Shown here piece after piece: positions 16,284 through 25,100 of a stretch of DNA of 64,000 nucleotides. The notes below the pieces were generated by a model that was not told where the DNA came from, made no database searches, and was given only the letters and a program-made list of their open reading frames with translations. The translations under genes were made by a program, and so were the position numbers. Numbering within the stretch: the stretch's first letter is position 1; each line of letters starts with the position of its first letter. The DNA is from Streptomyces sp. NBC_01233 (lineage in GTDB: Bacteria; Actinomycetota; Actinomycetes; Streptomycetales; Streptomycetaceae). The stretch is taken from NCBI RefSeq assembly GCF_035989305.1, contig NZ_CP108514.1, positions 8,536,501-8,600,500 on the forward strand, given 5' to 3'.

Positions 16284-16547
16284 GCGGGCCCGTGCCTTCT
16301 TCGGCGGACTCTTCGGCTGGGCCTTCGAGCCGGGCCCGGCCGGCGGCGGGGCGCGATCCGGACGCCATACGACCCCGGCGGACTGCACGGCAACGACCCC
16401 GGCGCCAGGCCGTACCCCTTCTTCGCGGTCGACGACACCGAACCGGGGAGCGGCGAGGAGTCGGTCGCCCGGTTCGGCCGCTTCCGGCTCTGCCACGTCG
16501 ACCAGGGCACCCCCTTCGGCCTGCACCGGCCCCCGGCGGGCCGATGA
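16273..16547 (+). pseudogene. VOC/glyoxalase-superfamily gene remnant (frameshift and deletion)
   Basis: Frame 1 from 16273 reads VERARAFFGGLFGWAFEPG, the classic first beta-alpha unit of VOC proteins. Around 16345 the similarity jumps to frame 3, which reads GAIRTPYDPGGLHGNDPGAR and then ARFGRFRLCHVDQGTPFGLH before a stop at 16545-16547. The two parts total about 90 residues where the family has about 120, so a frameshift plus an internal loss has inactivated the gene. Confidence 0.7.
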
Positions 16548-16610
16548 GGTGAGCGGCCACCAAGACCTGTATTCGTGCATATGTTCGGTTCATGGGGTTA
16601 GGCTGGGGTC

Positions 16611-17246
16611 ATGCACGCAGTCCAGGGCCTTCAGGGCTCCCTCTTCGACCAGGGTGACGAGATCCGGCTCGGCCCCCTGGACGGCATGTGGCGCACCGAG
16701 CTCGGCGCCGGGGCCTGGGTCGACCACCTGCCCGGCTGGCTGAGCGGCGCCGACGCGCTCTTCGAGCGGCTGGCCGCCGACGTGCCCTGGCGCGCCGAGC
16801 GGCGGCAGATGTACGAGCGCGAGGTGGAGGTGCCCAGGCTGCTCGCCTTCTACGGGGAGGACGGGGTCCTGCCGCACCCCTCGCTCACCGAATCCCGCGA
16901 GGCGCTGACCCGCCACTACGCCACCGAGCTCGGCGAACCCTTCACCACCGCGGGCCTGTGCCTCTACCGCGACGGCCGGGACAGCGTCGCCTGGCACGGA
17001 GACCGGACCGGCCGCTCCTCGACCGAGGACACCATGGTCGCCATCGTCTCCGTCGGCGACCCGCGCGATCTCGCCCTCCGTCCCCGCGACGGCGGAGCCA
17101 CCCTGCTGCGACTGCCCCTGGGCCACGGCGACCTCGTCGTCATGGGCGGCTCCTGCCAGCGCACCATGGAGCACGCCGTGCCGAAGTCGGTACGGGCGGT
17201 CGGGCCCCGCATCAGCGTGCAGTTCCGGACCCGGGGCGTCCGCTGA
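16611..17246 (+). CDS. AlkB-like 2-oxoglutarate/Fe(II)-dependent dioxygenase
   Basis: A 211-residue protein with the iron-binding HxD in VAWHGDRTG, the distal His in TMEHAVPK, and the 2-oxoglutarate-binding arginine near the C-terminus ([10 protein letters not shown]). The N-terminal region [16 protein letters not shown] is the nucleotide-recognition lid typical of AlkB proteins. Such enzymes oxidatively remove alkyl groups from nucleic-acid bases. It has no obvious operon partner. Confidence 0.9.
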   Translation: MHAVQGLQGSLFDQGDEIRLGPLDGMWRTELGAGAWVDHLPGWLSGADALFERLAADVPWRAERRQMYEREVEVPRLLAFYGEDGVLPHPSLTESREALTRHYATELGEPFTTAGLCLYRDGRDSVAWHGDRTGRSSTEDTMVAIVSVGDPRDLALRPRDGGATLLRLPLGHGDLVVMGGSCQRTMEHAVPKSVRAVGPRISVQFRTRGVR

Positions 17247-17304
17247 CCGCCGGCTCCGGGCGCCGCCCTCGGAGTTGCGGCCCCACCCGGGCCCGTCCAC
17301 GCTG

Positions 17305-17670
17305 ATGGGCGTGGATCTGGGCGCGTTCTCCGTGAGTCTGTCCGTACGGGACATCGAGGCCTCCAGGAAGCTCGGCTTCACCGCCTTCGGCGGGGACCCC
17401 GCGCAGAACTGGCTGATCCTCAAGAACGGCGACCACATGATCGGGCTCTTCCAGGGCATGTTCGAGAAGAACATGCTGACCTTCAACCCGGGTTGGGGCG
17501 CGAACGCGCAGCCGCTCGATTCGTTCACCGACGTCCGCGGGCTGCAGCGGGAGCTGAAGGCGGGCGGCGTGGAGTTCCTGACGGAGGCCGACGAGTCCGG
17601 CTCCGGTCCGGGCGGCTTCCTCGTCCTCGACCCGGACGGCAACCCGGGCCTCTTCGACCAGCAGCGCTGA
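17305..17670 (+). CDS. VOC-family protein with shortened first helix
   Basis: This encodes 121 residues from ATG 17305; a TTG at 17275 is possible, and neither start has a strong ribosome site. The pattern [36 protein letters not shown] and [14 protein letters not shown] is that of small glyoxalase/bleomycin-resistance-fold proteins. Relatives usually have about four more residues (an xFYE-type segment) between the DIEASR and KLGF blocks, so this copy seems to carry a short in-frame deletion. Function is unknown and activity is doubtful. Confidence 0.75.
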   Translation: MGVDLGAFSVSLSVRDIEASRKLGFTAFGGDPAQNWLILKNGDHMIGLFQGMFEKNMLTFNPGWGANAQPLDSFTDVRGLQRELKAGGVEFLTEADESGSGPGGFLVLDPDGNPGLFDQQR

Positions 17671-17703
17671 GCCCGTACGGCGCCGACCCGTACCGCCACG
17701 GCC

Positions 17704-18000
17704 TCACGCGACGGCGTCCGGCTCCTTCGCCGTGCGGACGGCCCCGGCCGCCGCGTGCAGCGAGCGCAGCGCCAGCATCAGCACGCCGATGTCGTCCAGG
17801 TACACCGGGTCCGGAATCAGGTCCACCGGCGAGACGGTGTAGATCACGGCGACCCAGAACAGGGCCTTGTCGCGCAGCGGGATCCCCGCGTCGAGCAGCA
17901 GCCGCCGCGCCTTGAAGACCCGTACGAGCAGCACGGCCGCGGCGATCGCGAGCCCCACCGCGACGACCGTGACCAAGCTGAGCCAGACCGTTCCGTCCAT
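17704..18000 (-). CDS. DUF1232 (YkvA-like) small membrane protein
   Basis: This encodes 98 residues from ATG 18000. One N-terminal transmembrane helix is followed by the DUF1232 core KALFWVAVIYTVSPVDLIPD, with the invariant SPxDLIPD. The family's role is unknown. It is immediately downstream of, and in the same direction as, the MarR gene. Confidence 0.85.
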   Translation of the reverse strand: MDGTVWLSLVTVVAVGLAIAAAVLLVRVFKARRLLLDAGIPLRDKALFWVAVIYTVSPVDLIPDPVYLDDIGVLMLALRSLHAAAGAVRTAKEPDAVA

Positions 18001-18055
18001 GCCGCCCCTATACCCCGAAACCGGCACTCACTACCCGGCCGGCGGCCGGATCCGC

Positions 18056-18520
18056 TCAGGCGCCCTGTTCGCGCAGCCTGCGGCCGACCTCGCCCAGCCC
18101 GTCGGCGAGCGCGTCGAGCTGCCCGGGGGTCAGGACGTCGACGAGGATCTCCCGGACCGTCGCCACGTGCCCCGGTGCGGCCTCTTCCAGCTTGGCGCCG
18201 CCGGCGTCGGTGAGGACGGCGAAGACGCCGCGGACGTCGGAAGGGCAGCTGCGGCGGCGGACCAGGCCGGCCTTCTCCATCTGGGTGACCTGGTAGGTCA
18301 GCCCGCTCTTGGAGTTGATCAGGCCGTTGGCGAGCTCGGTCATCCGCAGCTCGCGCCCGGGCGCCGCGGCGAGCCGTACGAGGATCTCGTACTGGGGGTG
18401 CGAGAGCCCGGCCTCGTCCTTGAGCTGTTGGTCGAGACGGCGGTTCACCAGGGCCGATGCGGCCAGGAAGCCGCTCCAGGCCCGCATCTCGCGGTCGTCC
18501 AGCCATCTCGGTTCAGACAT
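18056..18520 (-). CDS. MarR-family transcriptional regulator
   Basis: A 154-residue winged-helix regulator: LSHPQYEILVRLAAAPGREL, recognition region LANGLINSKSGLTYQVTQ, wing RRRSCPSDVRGVFAVLT. It is divergent from the DoxX gene. Two matching AT-rich palindromes lie in the 120-bp gap, so it most likely represses DoxX and itself. The trigger is unknown; DoxX-linked MarR proteins often respond to oxidants or phenolics. Confidence 0.9.
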   Translation of the reverse strand: MSEPRWLDDREMRAWSGFLAASALVNRRLDQQLKDEAGLSHPQYEILVRLAAAPGRELRMTELANGLINSKSGLTYQVTQMEKAGLVRRRSCPSDVRGVFAVLTDAGGAKLEEAAPGHVATVREILVDVLTPGQLDALADGLGEVGRRLREQGA

Positions 18521-18540
18521 GGCCCCACCCTACACGGGTT

Positions 18541-18593
18541 GTTCCAATTTGAATCAATGGTTAGGGTCGACGATTAGCGGTTCGAATTTGAAC
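18541..18593. promoter_or_regulatory. Paired MarR operators between MarR and DoxX genes
   Basis: GTTCGAATTTGAAC (18580-18593) is a near-perfect palindrome, and GTTCCAATTTGAAT (18541-18554) is a second copy, 39 bp apart centre to centre. Both are far more AT-rich than the surroundings and flank the divergent promoters. Confidence 0.78.
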
Positions 18594-18640
18594 AACTCCT
18601 GCCACCTCCACCGGGCCGCCCGACCGGAAGGACCCCCCCC

Positions 18641-19204
18641 ATGACCAGCCCCTCCGTCACCACGACGAAGCCGCAGGCCGCCGCACCGGCCGTACGCCCC
18701 GAGCCCGCCGCCCTCTCCACCCCGGGCCACGACACCGGCCTGCTCCTCCTGCGCCTCGTCCTCGGCCTCACCATGGCGGCCCACGGCGCCCAGAAGCTCT
18801 TCGGCTGGTTCGGGGGCGGCGGCATCAGCGGCACCGGCCGGTTCTTCACCGCCAGCGGCTACCCCGCGGGTGACGCCATGGCCGTCCTCGCCGGGCTGAC
18901 CGAGACCCTGGGCGGCCTCGGCCTCGCCCTCGGACTGCTCACCCCGCTCGCCGGCGCCGCGATCGTCGGAACCCTCATCAACGCGATCGCCGTCCACGGC
19001 GCCGGCGCCTTCTTCGCCCCCAAGGGCATCGAGTACGAGCTGCTGCTGACCGCGGGCGCCGCGGCCCTCGCCCTCACCGGCCCCGGCCGGTACGCGGCCG
19101 ACCGCTTCCTGCCCGTGCTGCGCGGCCACCGCCTGGCGCACGGCGCCCTCGCCGTCGCCCTCGGCGTGGTCCTCGCCGCCGCGCTGCTCCTCGTACGCGA
19201 CTAG
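18641..19204 (+). CDS. DoxX-family membrane protein
   Basis: A 187-residue protein with four hydrophobic segments and the DoxX signature GLLLLRLVLGLTMAAHGAQK, then LFGWFGGGGISGTGRFF. A 40-residue Ala/Pro-rich cytoplasmic N-terminus precedes the first helix. DoxX proteins are membrane subunits linked to redox or thiol stress. Regulation is probably by the divergent MarR protein. Confidence 0.88.
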   Translation: MTSPSVTTTKPQAAAPAVRPEPAALSTPGHDTGLLLLRLVLGLTMAAHGAQKLFGWFGGGGISGTGRFFTASGYPAGDAMAVLAGLTETLGGLGLALGLLTPLAGAAIVGTLINAIAVHGAGAFFAPKGIEYELLLTAGAAALALTGPGRYAADRFLPVLRGHRLAHGALAVALGVVLAAALLLVRD

Positions 19205-19292
19205 AACGCTCCCCAGAGCCTGACGTAGCGCGCACGGGGGTGTCCGGGGTCCGAGCTGATTGGCCCCGGGCATTCGCGGGAAGAGCGCACAA

Positions 19293-21116
19293 ATGACACA
19301 ACCCATCGAAGACTACGCACTCATCGGCGACCTGATGACGAGCGGACTGGTCGGCCGTGACGGGTCCATCGACTGGCTGTGCCTGCCCCGCTTCGACTCG
19401 GCCGCCTGCTTCGCCAGGCTCCTCGGCGACGAGGAGAACGGCCACTGGCGCATCGCCCCCGTCGACGCCCCCGACGGAGAGCCGTGCACCCGCCGCGCCT
19501 ACGTGGACGGCTCGCTCGTCCTGGAGTCGTACTGGGTGACCGACACCGGCACCGCCAAGGTCATCGACTTCATGCCGCAGCGCGACCGGGCCCCCGACGT
19601 GGTCCGCATCGTCGAGGGCATCACCGGCACCGTGCGGATGCACAGCACCCTGCGCCTGCGCTTCGACTACGGTCACGTCGTCCCCTGGGTGCGCCGCGTG
19701 GAGGAGGACCGGGTCGCCGTCGCCGGGCCCGACTCCGCGTGGTTCCGCAGCGTCCCCCCGGTCCGCACCTGGGGCGAGGCCAACAGCACCCGCTCCCAGT
19801 TCCCGGTCACCCCCGGCCGGCGCGTCGCCTTCGTCCTGACCTGGCATCCCTCGCACGAGCCGCGCCCCGAGCCCTGCGACCCCTTCGAGGCACTGGAGCA
19901 GGGCCTCGCGGACTGGCGCGAGTGGAGCTCGCAGTGCCGCTACGAGGGCCCCTACGAAGAGGCCGTGACCCGCTCCCTGATCACCCTCAAGGCCCTCACC
20001 TACGCCCCGACCGGCGGCATCGTCGCCGCCTCCACCACCTCCCTCCCCGAGGAGCTCGGCGGCGTCCGCAACTGGGACTACCGCTACTGCTGGCTCCGGG
20101 ACTCCACCCTCACCCTCGGCTCGCTCCTGTCCACCGGCTTCCTCGACGAGGCCCGCGCCTGGCGGGAATGGCTGCTGCGCGCCGTCGCGGGCGACCCCGC
20201 CGACCTCCAGATCATGTACGGCATCGCCGGCGAGCGACGGATCCCCGAGAGCGAGCTGCCGTGGCTGCGCGGCTACGCCTCCTCCGCCCCGGTCCGGGTC
20301 GGCAACGCCGCCGTCGACCAGCTCCAGCTCGACGTGTACGGCGAGGTCATCGACTCCCTGCACCTGGCCCGGTCCTCCGGGCTCCCCTCCGAGCGGCACG
20401 CCTGGCGGATCCAGCTCGCCCTCCTCGACTTCCTGGAGCGCAACTGGCGCCGGCCCGACGAGGGCCTGTGGGAGGTGCGCGGACCGCGCCGGCACTTCGT
20501 GCACTCCAAGGTGATGGCGTGGGTCGCCGCCGACCGGGCCGTGCGCGCCCTGGAGAACGACTCCTCGATGCCCGGCGACGTGGAGCGCTGGCGGACCATG
20601 CGCGACGAGGTGCACCGCGACGTGTGCGAGCGCGGCTACGACCACGAACGGGGCACCTTCACCCAGTACTACGGCTCCAGCGAGCTCGACGCGTCCACCC
20701 TGCTCATCCCGCGGGTCGGCTTCCTGCCGCCCGACGACCCGCGCGTCGTCGGGACGGTCGACGCGGTCCGGGAGGAGCTCGGCCGCAGCGGACTCGTCCG
20801 CCGCTACACCACCGAAGGCCCCACCGTCGACGGACTGCCCGGCGACGAAGGAGCCTTCCTGGCCTGCTCGTTCTGGCTGGCCGACGCCCTGTACCTGACG
20901 GGCCGGGAGAAGGAGGCGCGCGATCTCTTCGAGCGGCTGCTGGCCGTGCGCAACGACGTGGGACTGCTCGCGGAGGAGTACGACCCCCTCGCCGGACGCC
21001 AACTCGGCAACTTCCCCCAGGCGTTCAGCCACGTCGGCCTGGTGAACACCGCACTGATCCTGGCGGGCGGCACGGACCGTCCACGGAAGCCGGCTGACAG
21101 GCCCTGGACGGCCTAG
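19293..21116 (+). CDS. Glycoside hydrolase family 15 protein (trehalase/glucoamylase type)
   Basis: The ATG at 19293 is preferred because the homologous sequence begins MTQPIEDYALIGD; an in-frame TTG lies at 19260. The product is 607 residues. An N-terminal beta-sandwich domain (GRDGSIDWLCLPRFDS) is followed by the (alpha/alpha)6 barrel, with the family motif GGVRNWDYRYCWLRDSTLTL and acidic catalytic candidates in EGLWEVRG and the C-terminal LLAEEYDP. There is no signal peptide, so it is cytoplasmic, as for actinobacterial GH15 trehalases. Its TAG stop lies in the CTAG target duplication of the adjacent IS701-type element. Confidence 0.9.
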   Translation: MTQPIEDYALIGDLMTSGLVGRDGSIDWLCLPRFDSAACFARLLGDEENGHWRIAPVDAPDGEPCTRRAYVDGSLVLESYWVTDTGTAKVIDFMPQRDRAPDVVRIVEGITGTVRMHSTLRLRFDYGHVVPWVRRVEEDRVAVAGPDSAWFRSVPPVRTWGEANSTRSQFPVTPGRRVAFVLTWHPSHEPRPEPCDPFEALEQGLADWREWSSQCRYEGPYEEAVTRSLITLKALTYAPTGGIVAASTTSLPEELGGVRNWDYRYCWLRDSTLTLGSLLSTGFLDEARAWREWLLRAVAGDPADLQIMYGIAGERRIPESELPWLRGYASSAPVRVGNAAVDQLQLDVYGEVIDSLHLARSSGLPSERHAWRIQLALLDFLERNWRRPDEGLWEVRGPRRHFVHSKVMAWVAADRAVRALENDSSMPGDVERWRTMRDEVHRDVCERGYDHERGTFTQYYGSSELDASTLLIPRVGFLPPDDPRVVGTVDAVREELGRSGLVRRYTTEGPTVDGLPGDEGAFLACSFWLADALYLTGREKEARDLFERLLAVRNDVGLLAEEYDPLAGRQLGNFPQAFSHVGLVNTALILAGGTDRPRKPADRPWTA

Positions 21117-22503
21117 TACTGCAACCGCATGTGTGGGTCGTGGCCTCGGCGTTGGTAATGGCAGCGGCGGGCTCGGGCCTGGCTGCGGCGCCGGAAGCGT
21201 GACCAGTGCAGACGGTGCTCGTTGCTGTGGCAGCGGGGCGTGACGACGACGTGCCCGATCATCCGGCGGATCTCCGGGACGCTGAGGGGTATGAGGTCTT
21301 GCTCGTCATCTCCGCTGCCCCTTTTGCGGCTTCTGCGGCACGGATGGCCGTGAGGTAGGCCAGGACGGCCATGGCCAGGGTGATGTGCCGGTACCAGGCC
21401 CGGTAGAGCCGCACCTGGTAGTGATCGAGCCCGCATTCACCCTTCGCGGTCTGGAAGCATTCCTCCACCGCCCACCTGGCTCCGGCGGTCCTGACCAGGT
21501 CTTTCAGCCGGGAAGTGACGGGGCCATAGCAGACGTAGTAGGCGATGTCGGTGGGGTCGGACAGATTGCGGCGGGCGAGCACCCAGTGCCCGGATCCGCC
21601 CTCCCAGGCGGGCCGGATCGCGACGCGGGCCCAGTGGTAGATCCGCTGGCCGTGGGCGCCTGCTCCGGCGGAGATCCGCTTCCATGCCTGCTTCGGCAGG
21701 GCCGCGATCAGCTCGTCGACGCGGGCGTCCCGGCCGTCGGCGGTGATCACGGTGTCGTTGACCTTGGTGGCCAGCACATACGCGGCCTGGCGTTCTTCCA
21801 GCCAGGCGCGGAAGTGCTTGACCTGCCCGTATGCCTCGTCCGCGGTCACCCAGGCGAAGGGAACAGCCGCGTCGATGGCGCGTTGCAGCATCCACTTGAG
21901 GTGCTCGATCTTCGTGGCGAACGGCACGGTGTCGTCGATCCCGGCTGCCCGGCAGCGGTCGCGGTCGTCCGTCCAGGACTTCGGGACGTAGAGTTCCCGG
22001 TCGATCAGCGCCCGCCCTTTGGCGGATGCGTAGGCGAGGAAGGTGCCGATCTGGCAGTTCTCGGTGCGGCCAGCGGTGCCGGAATACTGCCGCTGGACCC
22101 CTGCTGACCTGGTGCCCTTCTTCAGGAACCCGGTGTCGTCCCCGATGAGCACGCCATCCTTGGCGCCGATGGTCTCCACGACGAAGTCCCGGACATCGTC
22201 GCGGACCGCGTTCTCGTCCCATTCGGAGTGGTTGAGCAGGCGTTGCACACCGTCCGGGCGGAGCTGGCCGACCTGCTCGGCCAGCGTCCACCCGTTCTTC
22301 TTCTCTAGCGGCGCAAGCAGGCCCGTCATGTAGTCCAGAGCCCGATCACGTGGCTCCGACCTGCCAAAACGATGCCCGAACCGGGCATGCAACCCCGCTA
22401 CACCCTCGGACCACGACTCGATCTGCTCAACCGTCAGCGATTCATCACACAGTCACAACAACGAGCAACCTCACCGACCGTCACGCCACATGCGGTTGCA
22501 GTA
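21117..22503. mobile_element. IS701-family insertion sequence with CTAG target duplication
   Basis: The element is 1387 bp. Its ends TACTGCAACCGCATGTG (21117-21133) and the exact reverse complement (22487-22503) are perfect 17-bp terminal inverted repeats. CTAG flanks both sides (21113-21116 and 22504-22507), matching the CTAG target known for IS701. It holds one transposase gene on the minus strand. The perfect ends and open frame suggest a recent, possibly active copy. Confidence 0.92.
21259..22392 (-). CDS. IS701-family DDE transposase
   Basis: Conserved blocks include VLIGDDTGFLKKGTRSAGVQ (first catalytic Asp), FAWVTADEAYGQ (second), and RWAVEECFQTAKGECGLDHYQ (Glu region). The only canonical start I find is TTG at 22392, but family-like sequence (LTVEQIESWSEGVAGLHARF) continues upstream in frame to about 22435 with no ATG or GTG. 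Translation may therefore begin at a CTG, or the start codon may have mutated. Confidence 0.9.
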   Translation of the reverse strand: MHARFGHRFGRSEPRDRALDYMTGLLAPLEKKNGWTLAEQVGQLRPDGVQRLLNHSEWDENAVRDDVRDFVVETIGAKDGVLIGDDTGFLKKGTRSAGVQRQYSGTAGRTENCQIGTFLAYASAKGRALIDRELYVPKSWTDDRDRCRAAGIDDTVPFATKIEHLKWMLQRAIDAAVPFAWVTADEAYGQVKHFRAWLEERQAAYVLATKVNDTVITADGRDARVDELIAALPKQAWKRISAGAGAHGQRIYHWARVAIRPAWEGGSGHWVLARRNLSDPTDIAYYVCYGPVTSRLKDLVRTAGARWAVEECFQTAKGECGLDHYQVRLYRAWYRHITLAMAVLAYLTAIRAAEAAKGAAEMTSKTSYPSASRRSAG

Positions 22504-24606
22504 CTAGGCGTCCTCGCCCCTGCGGGATGCCAGCAGCAGGGCGATGTCGTCCGGCCGGTCGACGGTGTCGCCCGCCTGGCCGATCAGCCGGTCGGCGGCC
22601 TCGGTCAGCGGGGACGGCCGGGCCGCGGCCAGGGCCACTCGTACCCGCTCGACCCCGACGTCGATGTCGATGCCCGCCGTCTCCACGAGTCCGTCCGTGT
22701 AGAGGGCGAGCACGGCGCCCGTCTCCAGCCGCAGTTCCGTGACCGGGTACGAGGCCTCCGGGTCGATGCCGAGCACCACCCCGCCCGCCAGGTCCAGCAC
22801 CTCGGTCCGCCCGTCGGGGTGGCGCAGCAGCGGCTGGGGGTGGCCGGCCCGGACGGCCCGGACGGCACCCGACGCCGGGTCGAGCAACACGTAGCAGCAG
22901 CTGGCGAACTGGCCCGGATCCAGGTCGATGAGCAGCTGGTTGGTGCCCCTCATCACCTGCTCCGGCGTGGAGCCGCTGAGCGCGAAGGCCCGTACCGCGC
23001 TGCGGAGTTGACCCATGGTCGCCGCGGCCGCCACGCCGTGGCCCTGGACGTCCCCGATGACCAGGGCCAGCAGGCCGCGACCCGTCTCGATCACGTCGTA
23101 CCAGTCGCCGCCGACGTCCATGCCCACGGTGCCCGCGAGGTAGCGGCCGACCGTGTCCACGTTCTCGCGCACCGGCAGCCGGTGCGGCAGCAGGGCCGCC
23201 TGGAGCCCGCGCGCGAGGGCCGCCTCGCTGTCGTAGCGCCGGGCCCGCGCCAGGGCCTGCGCGATCAGGCCGGCGAGCGCGGTGAGGACCGTACGCTCCT
23301 CCGCAGTGAAGCCGCGGGGCGAGTCGAAGCCCAGGATGCACGAGCCGACCGGCCGGCCGGAGGCGATCAGCGGCAGGAAGGCGCGGGCGCCGACGTCGGC
23401 GTCCAGGGGAATGCCCGGATAGGCGGCGGCGAGGTGCTCCATCGACTCGAAGAACATCGGCCGGCCCGTGGTCAGCGTCTCCACGCCCGGCAGCCGCACA
23501 TCGAGGGAGACCCCGTCGAACCGGTTGAGGAAGCCCTTGGGGAATCCGGTCTCCCAGGCGAGGTACAGGTGCCGCTCGTCGAGCAGGTAGATCGCCAGCT
23601 GGCGGCCGCCGAAGGCCGGCAGCAGCTCCTCGGTGACCACCGCCGACACCTGCCGGGCCGTGACCGCCTCCGACAGCGCGATGGCGAGGGCCACCGGCCG
23701 GTACAGCGCGGAGGCCTGGTCGACGGGCGAAACGGGGCCCGCATCCGGCCGGCCCACCGACGCGGGTGCGTAGGTGGGCTTCTCGGTGCTGCCGATCGTC
23801 AGGGTCACGCCGTCGGGGGCGGGGTGCAGGTCCACCGACAGCCACTCCCCGGGCGGGTGGCGGCCGCGACGGGCCGGGAAGCGGGCCGGCTCGCCGGACA
23901 TGAAGACGGCCCGGAAATGGTCGTCGTAGGCGTGGTGCCCCAGCCACGGCAGCGCCTCCCACAGCACCTTCCCGTACAGCTGCGGGCCGGCGAGGCCGAG
24001 CAGCTCCTCGGCCGCCCTGTTGACGAAACCGATCCTGCCCTGCCGGTCCAGGGAGAGCACCGCCAGCGCGAGCCGGTCCAGGGCCGCACGGGCACCCGCT
24101 GACCCGGTGTCGGGCGGCGGCGTCGGCACACCCACCGGGTCGCCCTCCCACTCCACCGGCGTCCCGGCCGCCGCGAGCGCGGCGAGGTCCTGGGCCAGCC
24201 GGTCCGCGGCCTCCCGCAGCCGCTCCCGGTCGACGGCCCCCACCGGGACGCCGGGGGTCGCCGGGCGCAGCACCAGCAGCACGCCGAACCGCTGCGCCCC
24301 GGCGGTCACCGGCTCGTACAGTGAGGCGAAGGGGAACGGCAGGCTGGCGACGAGCTGCGGGAAGCGGCCCACGGCCGACTCCGCGTCGGGCAGGTGCACG
24401 GCCTGCCCGGTGCGGTAGGCCTCGGCGGGCGGGTACGGGCGGTTCACCTGGATCCGCCACCACGGGCGGAACAGCGGCAGAGGCAGTCCCATGAACACCG
24501 CCAGCAGCAGGAGCCCGGCGGTGGGCGAGCGCATGTAGACCCCGCCCGCGTACCCACCCACGGCCTTCACGGCGCTCACGGTGGCCCGGGCGAGCGCCCG
24601 AGTCAT
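22504..24606 (-). CDS. PAS/GAF-domain SpoIIE-type PP2C protein phosphatase
   Basis: A signalling phosphatase of about 700 residues. A short hydrophobic N-terminal segment (SPTAGLLLLAVFMGLPLPLF) precedes a GAF-like region, a PAS domain (LSLDRQGRIGFVNRAAEELL), a second GAF domain, and a C-terminal SpoIIE/PP2C domain with metal-binding GGDWYDVI and GDVQGHG and the final DDIALLLASR. Such proteins dephosphorylate anti-anti-sigma factors. The start is uncertain: ATG 24606, GTG 24651 and ATG 24687 are all in frame. Its stop shares the CTAG at the right end of the IS701 element. Confidence 0.88.
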   Translation of the reverse strand: MTRALARATVSAVKAVGGYAGGVYMRSPTAGLLLLAVFMGLPLPLFRPWWRIQVNRPYPPAEAYRTGQAVHLPDAESAVGRFPQLVASLPFPFASLYEPVTAGAQRFGVLLVLRPATPGVPVGAVDRERLREAADRLAQDLAALAAAGTPVEWEGDPVGVPTPPPDTGSAGARAALDRLALAVLSLDRQGRIGFVNRAAEELLGLAGPQLYGKVLWEALPWLGHHAYDDHFRAVFMSGEPARFPARRGRHPPGEWLSVDLHPAPDGVTLTIGSTEKPTYAPASVGRPDAGPVSPVDQASALYRPVALAIALSEAVTARQVSAVVTEELLPAFGGRQLAIYLLDERHLYLAWETGFPKGFLNRFDGVSLDVRLPGVETLTTGRPMFFESMEHLAAAYPGIPLDADVGARAFLPLIASGRPVGSCILGFDSPRGFTAEERTVLTALAGLIAQALARARRYDSEAALARGLQAALLPHRLPVRENVDTVGRYLAGTVGMDVGGDWYDVIETGRGLLALVIGDVQGHGVAAAATMGQLRSAVRAFALSGSTPEQVMRGTNQLLIDLDPGQFASCCYVLLDPASGAVRAVRAGHPQPLLRHPDGRTEVLDLAGGVVLGIDPEASYPVTELRLETGAVLALYTDGLVETAGIDIDVGVERVRVALAAARPSPLTEAADRLIGQAGDTVDRPDDIALLLASRRGEDA

Positions 24607-24655
24607 GGCATCAGGGGCCGGGACGCCGCCGCTGTCCGCTCTCGCGATCACACAG

Positions 24656-24931
24656 TCAGGATGCGCCCTCGGCGGCGGCCACTGCATCCCGGCCGCGCCC
24701 GCGCCGCCCCCCGGCCCGGTACCCGGCCACCACCGCGGCCGACGCGCACAACAGCGCCACGGCCACCGTGCGCAGCGCGGCCCCCATCGCGTCGGTGAAG
24801 GCGGCGACCTGGGCCGGATCCTGCGGGTTCCCGTGGAAGCGCGAGGCCAGCACGGTGCCGACCACCGCCATCAGCAGGTTGACGGCGGCGACATGGCCTG
24901 GCACCCGCGCCACGACGCCGACCCGGCTCAC
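24656..24931 (-). pseudogene. Small membrane ORF, possible C-terminal remnant of an MFS transporter
   Basis: This reads 91 residues with two hydrophobic segments (VNLLMAVVGTVLASRF and LRTVAVALLCASAAVVAGYR). The pattern resembles the last two helices of DHA2-type drug exporters. The open frame begins only about 50 bp upstream of the GTG, so no complete transporter is present. It could alternatively be a genuine short membrane protein translationally linked to the phosphatase gene. Confidence 0.42.
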
Positions 24932-25100
24932 GCCTGGCTGCGCACCTGCGCGCGAGCTGATCCCCGCCGGCCAGGAGCGGCGCTAGGCCGACCGCCTCCC
25001 TCGTCCGGGGGACGTACGGGTGTACGGACCGCCCCCCGGGCGCGCCGCGGGGCACGATACGCACGCGTCCCACCCCCGGCAGGCCCCCGGAAGGCAGAGC

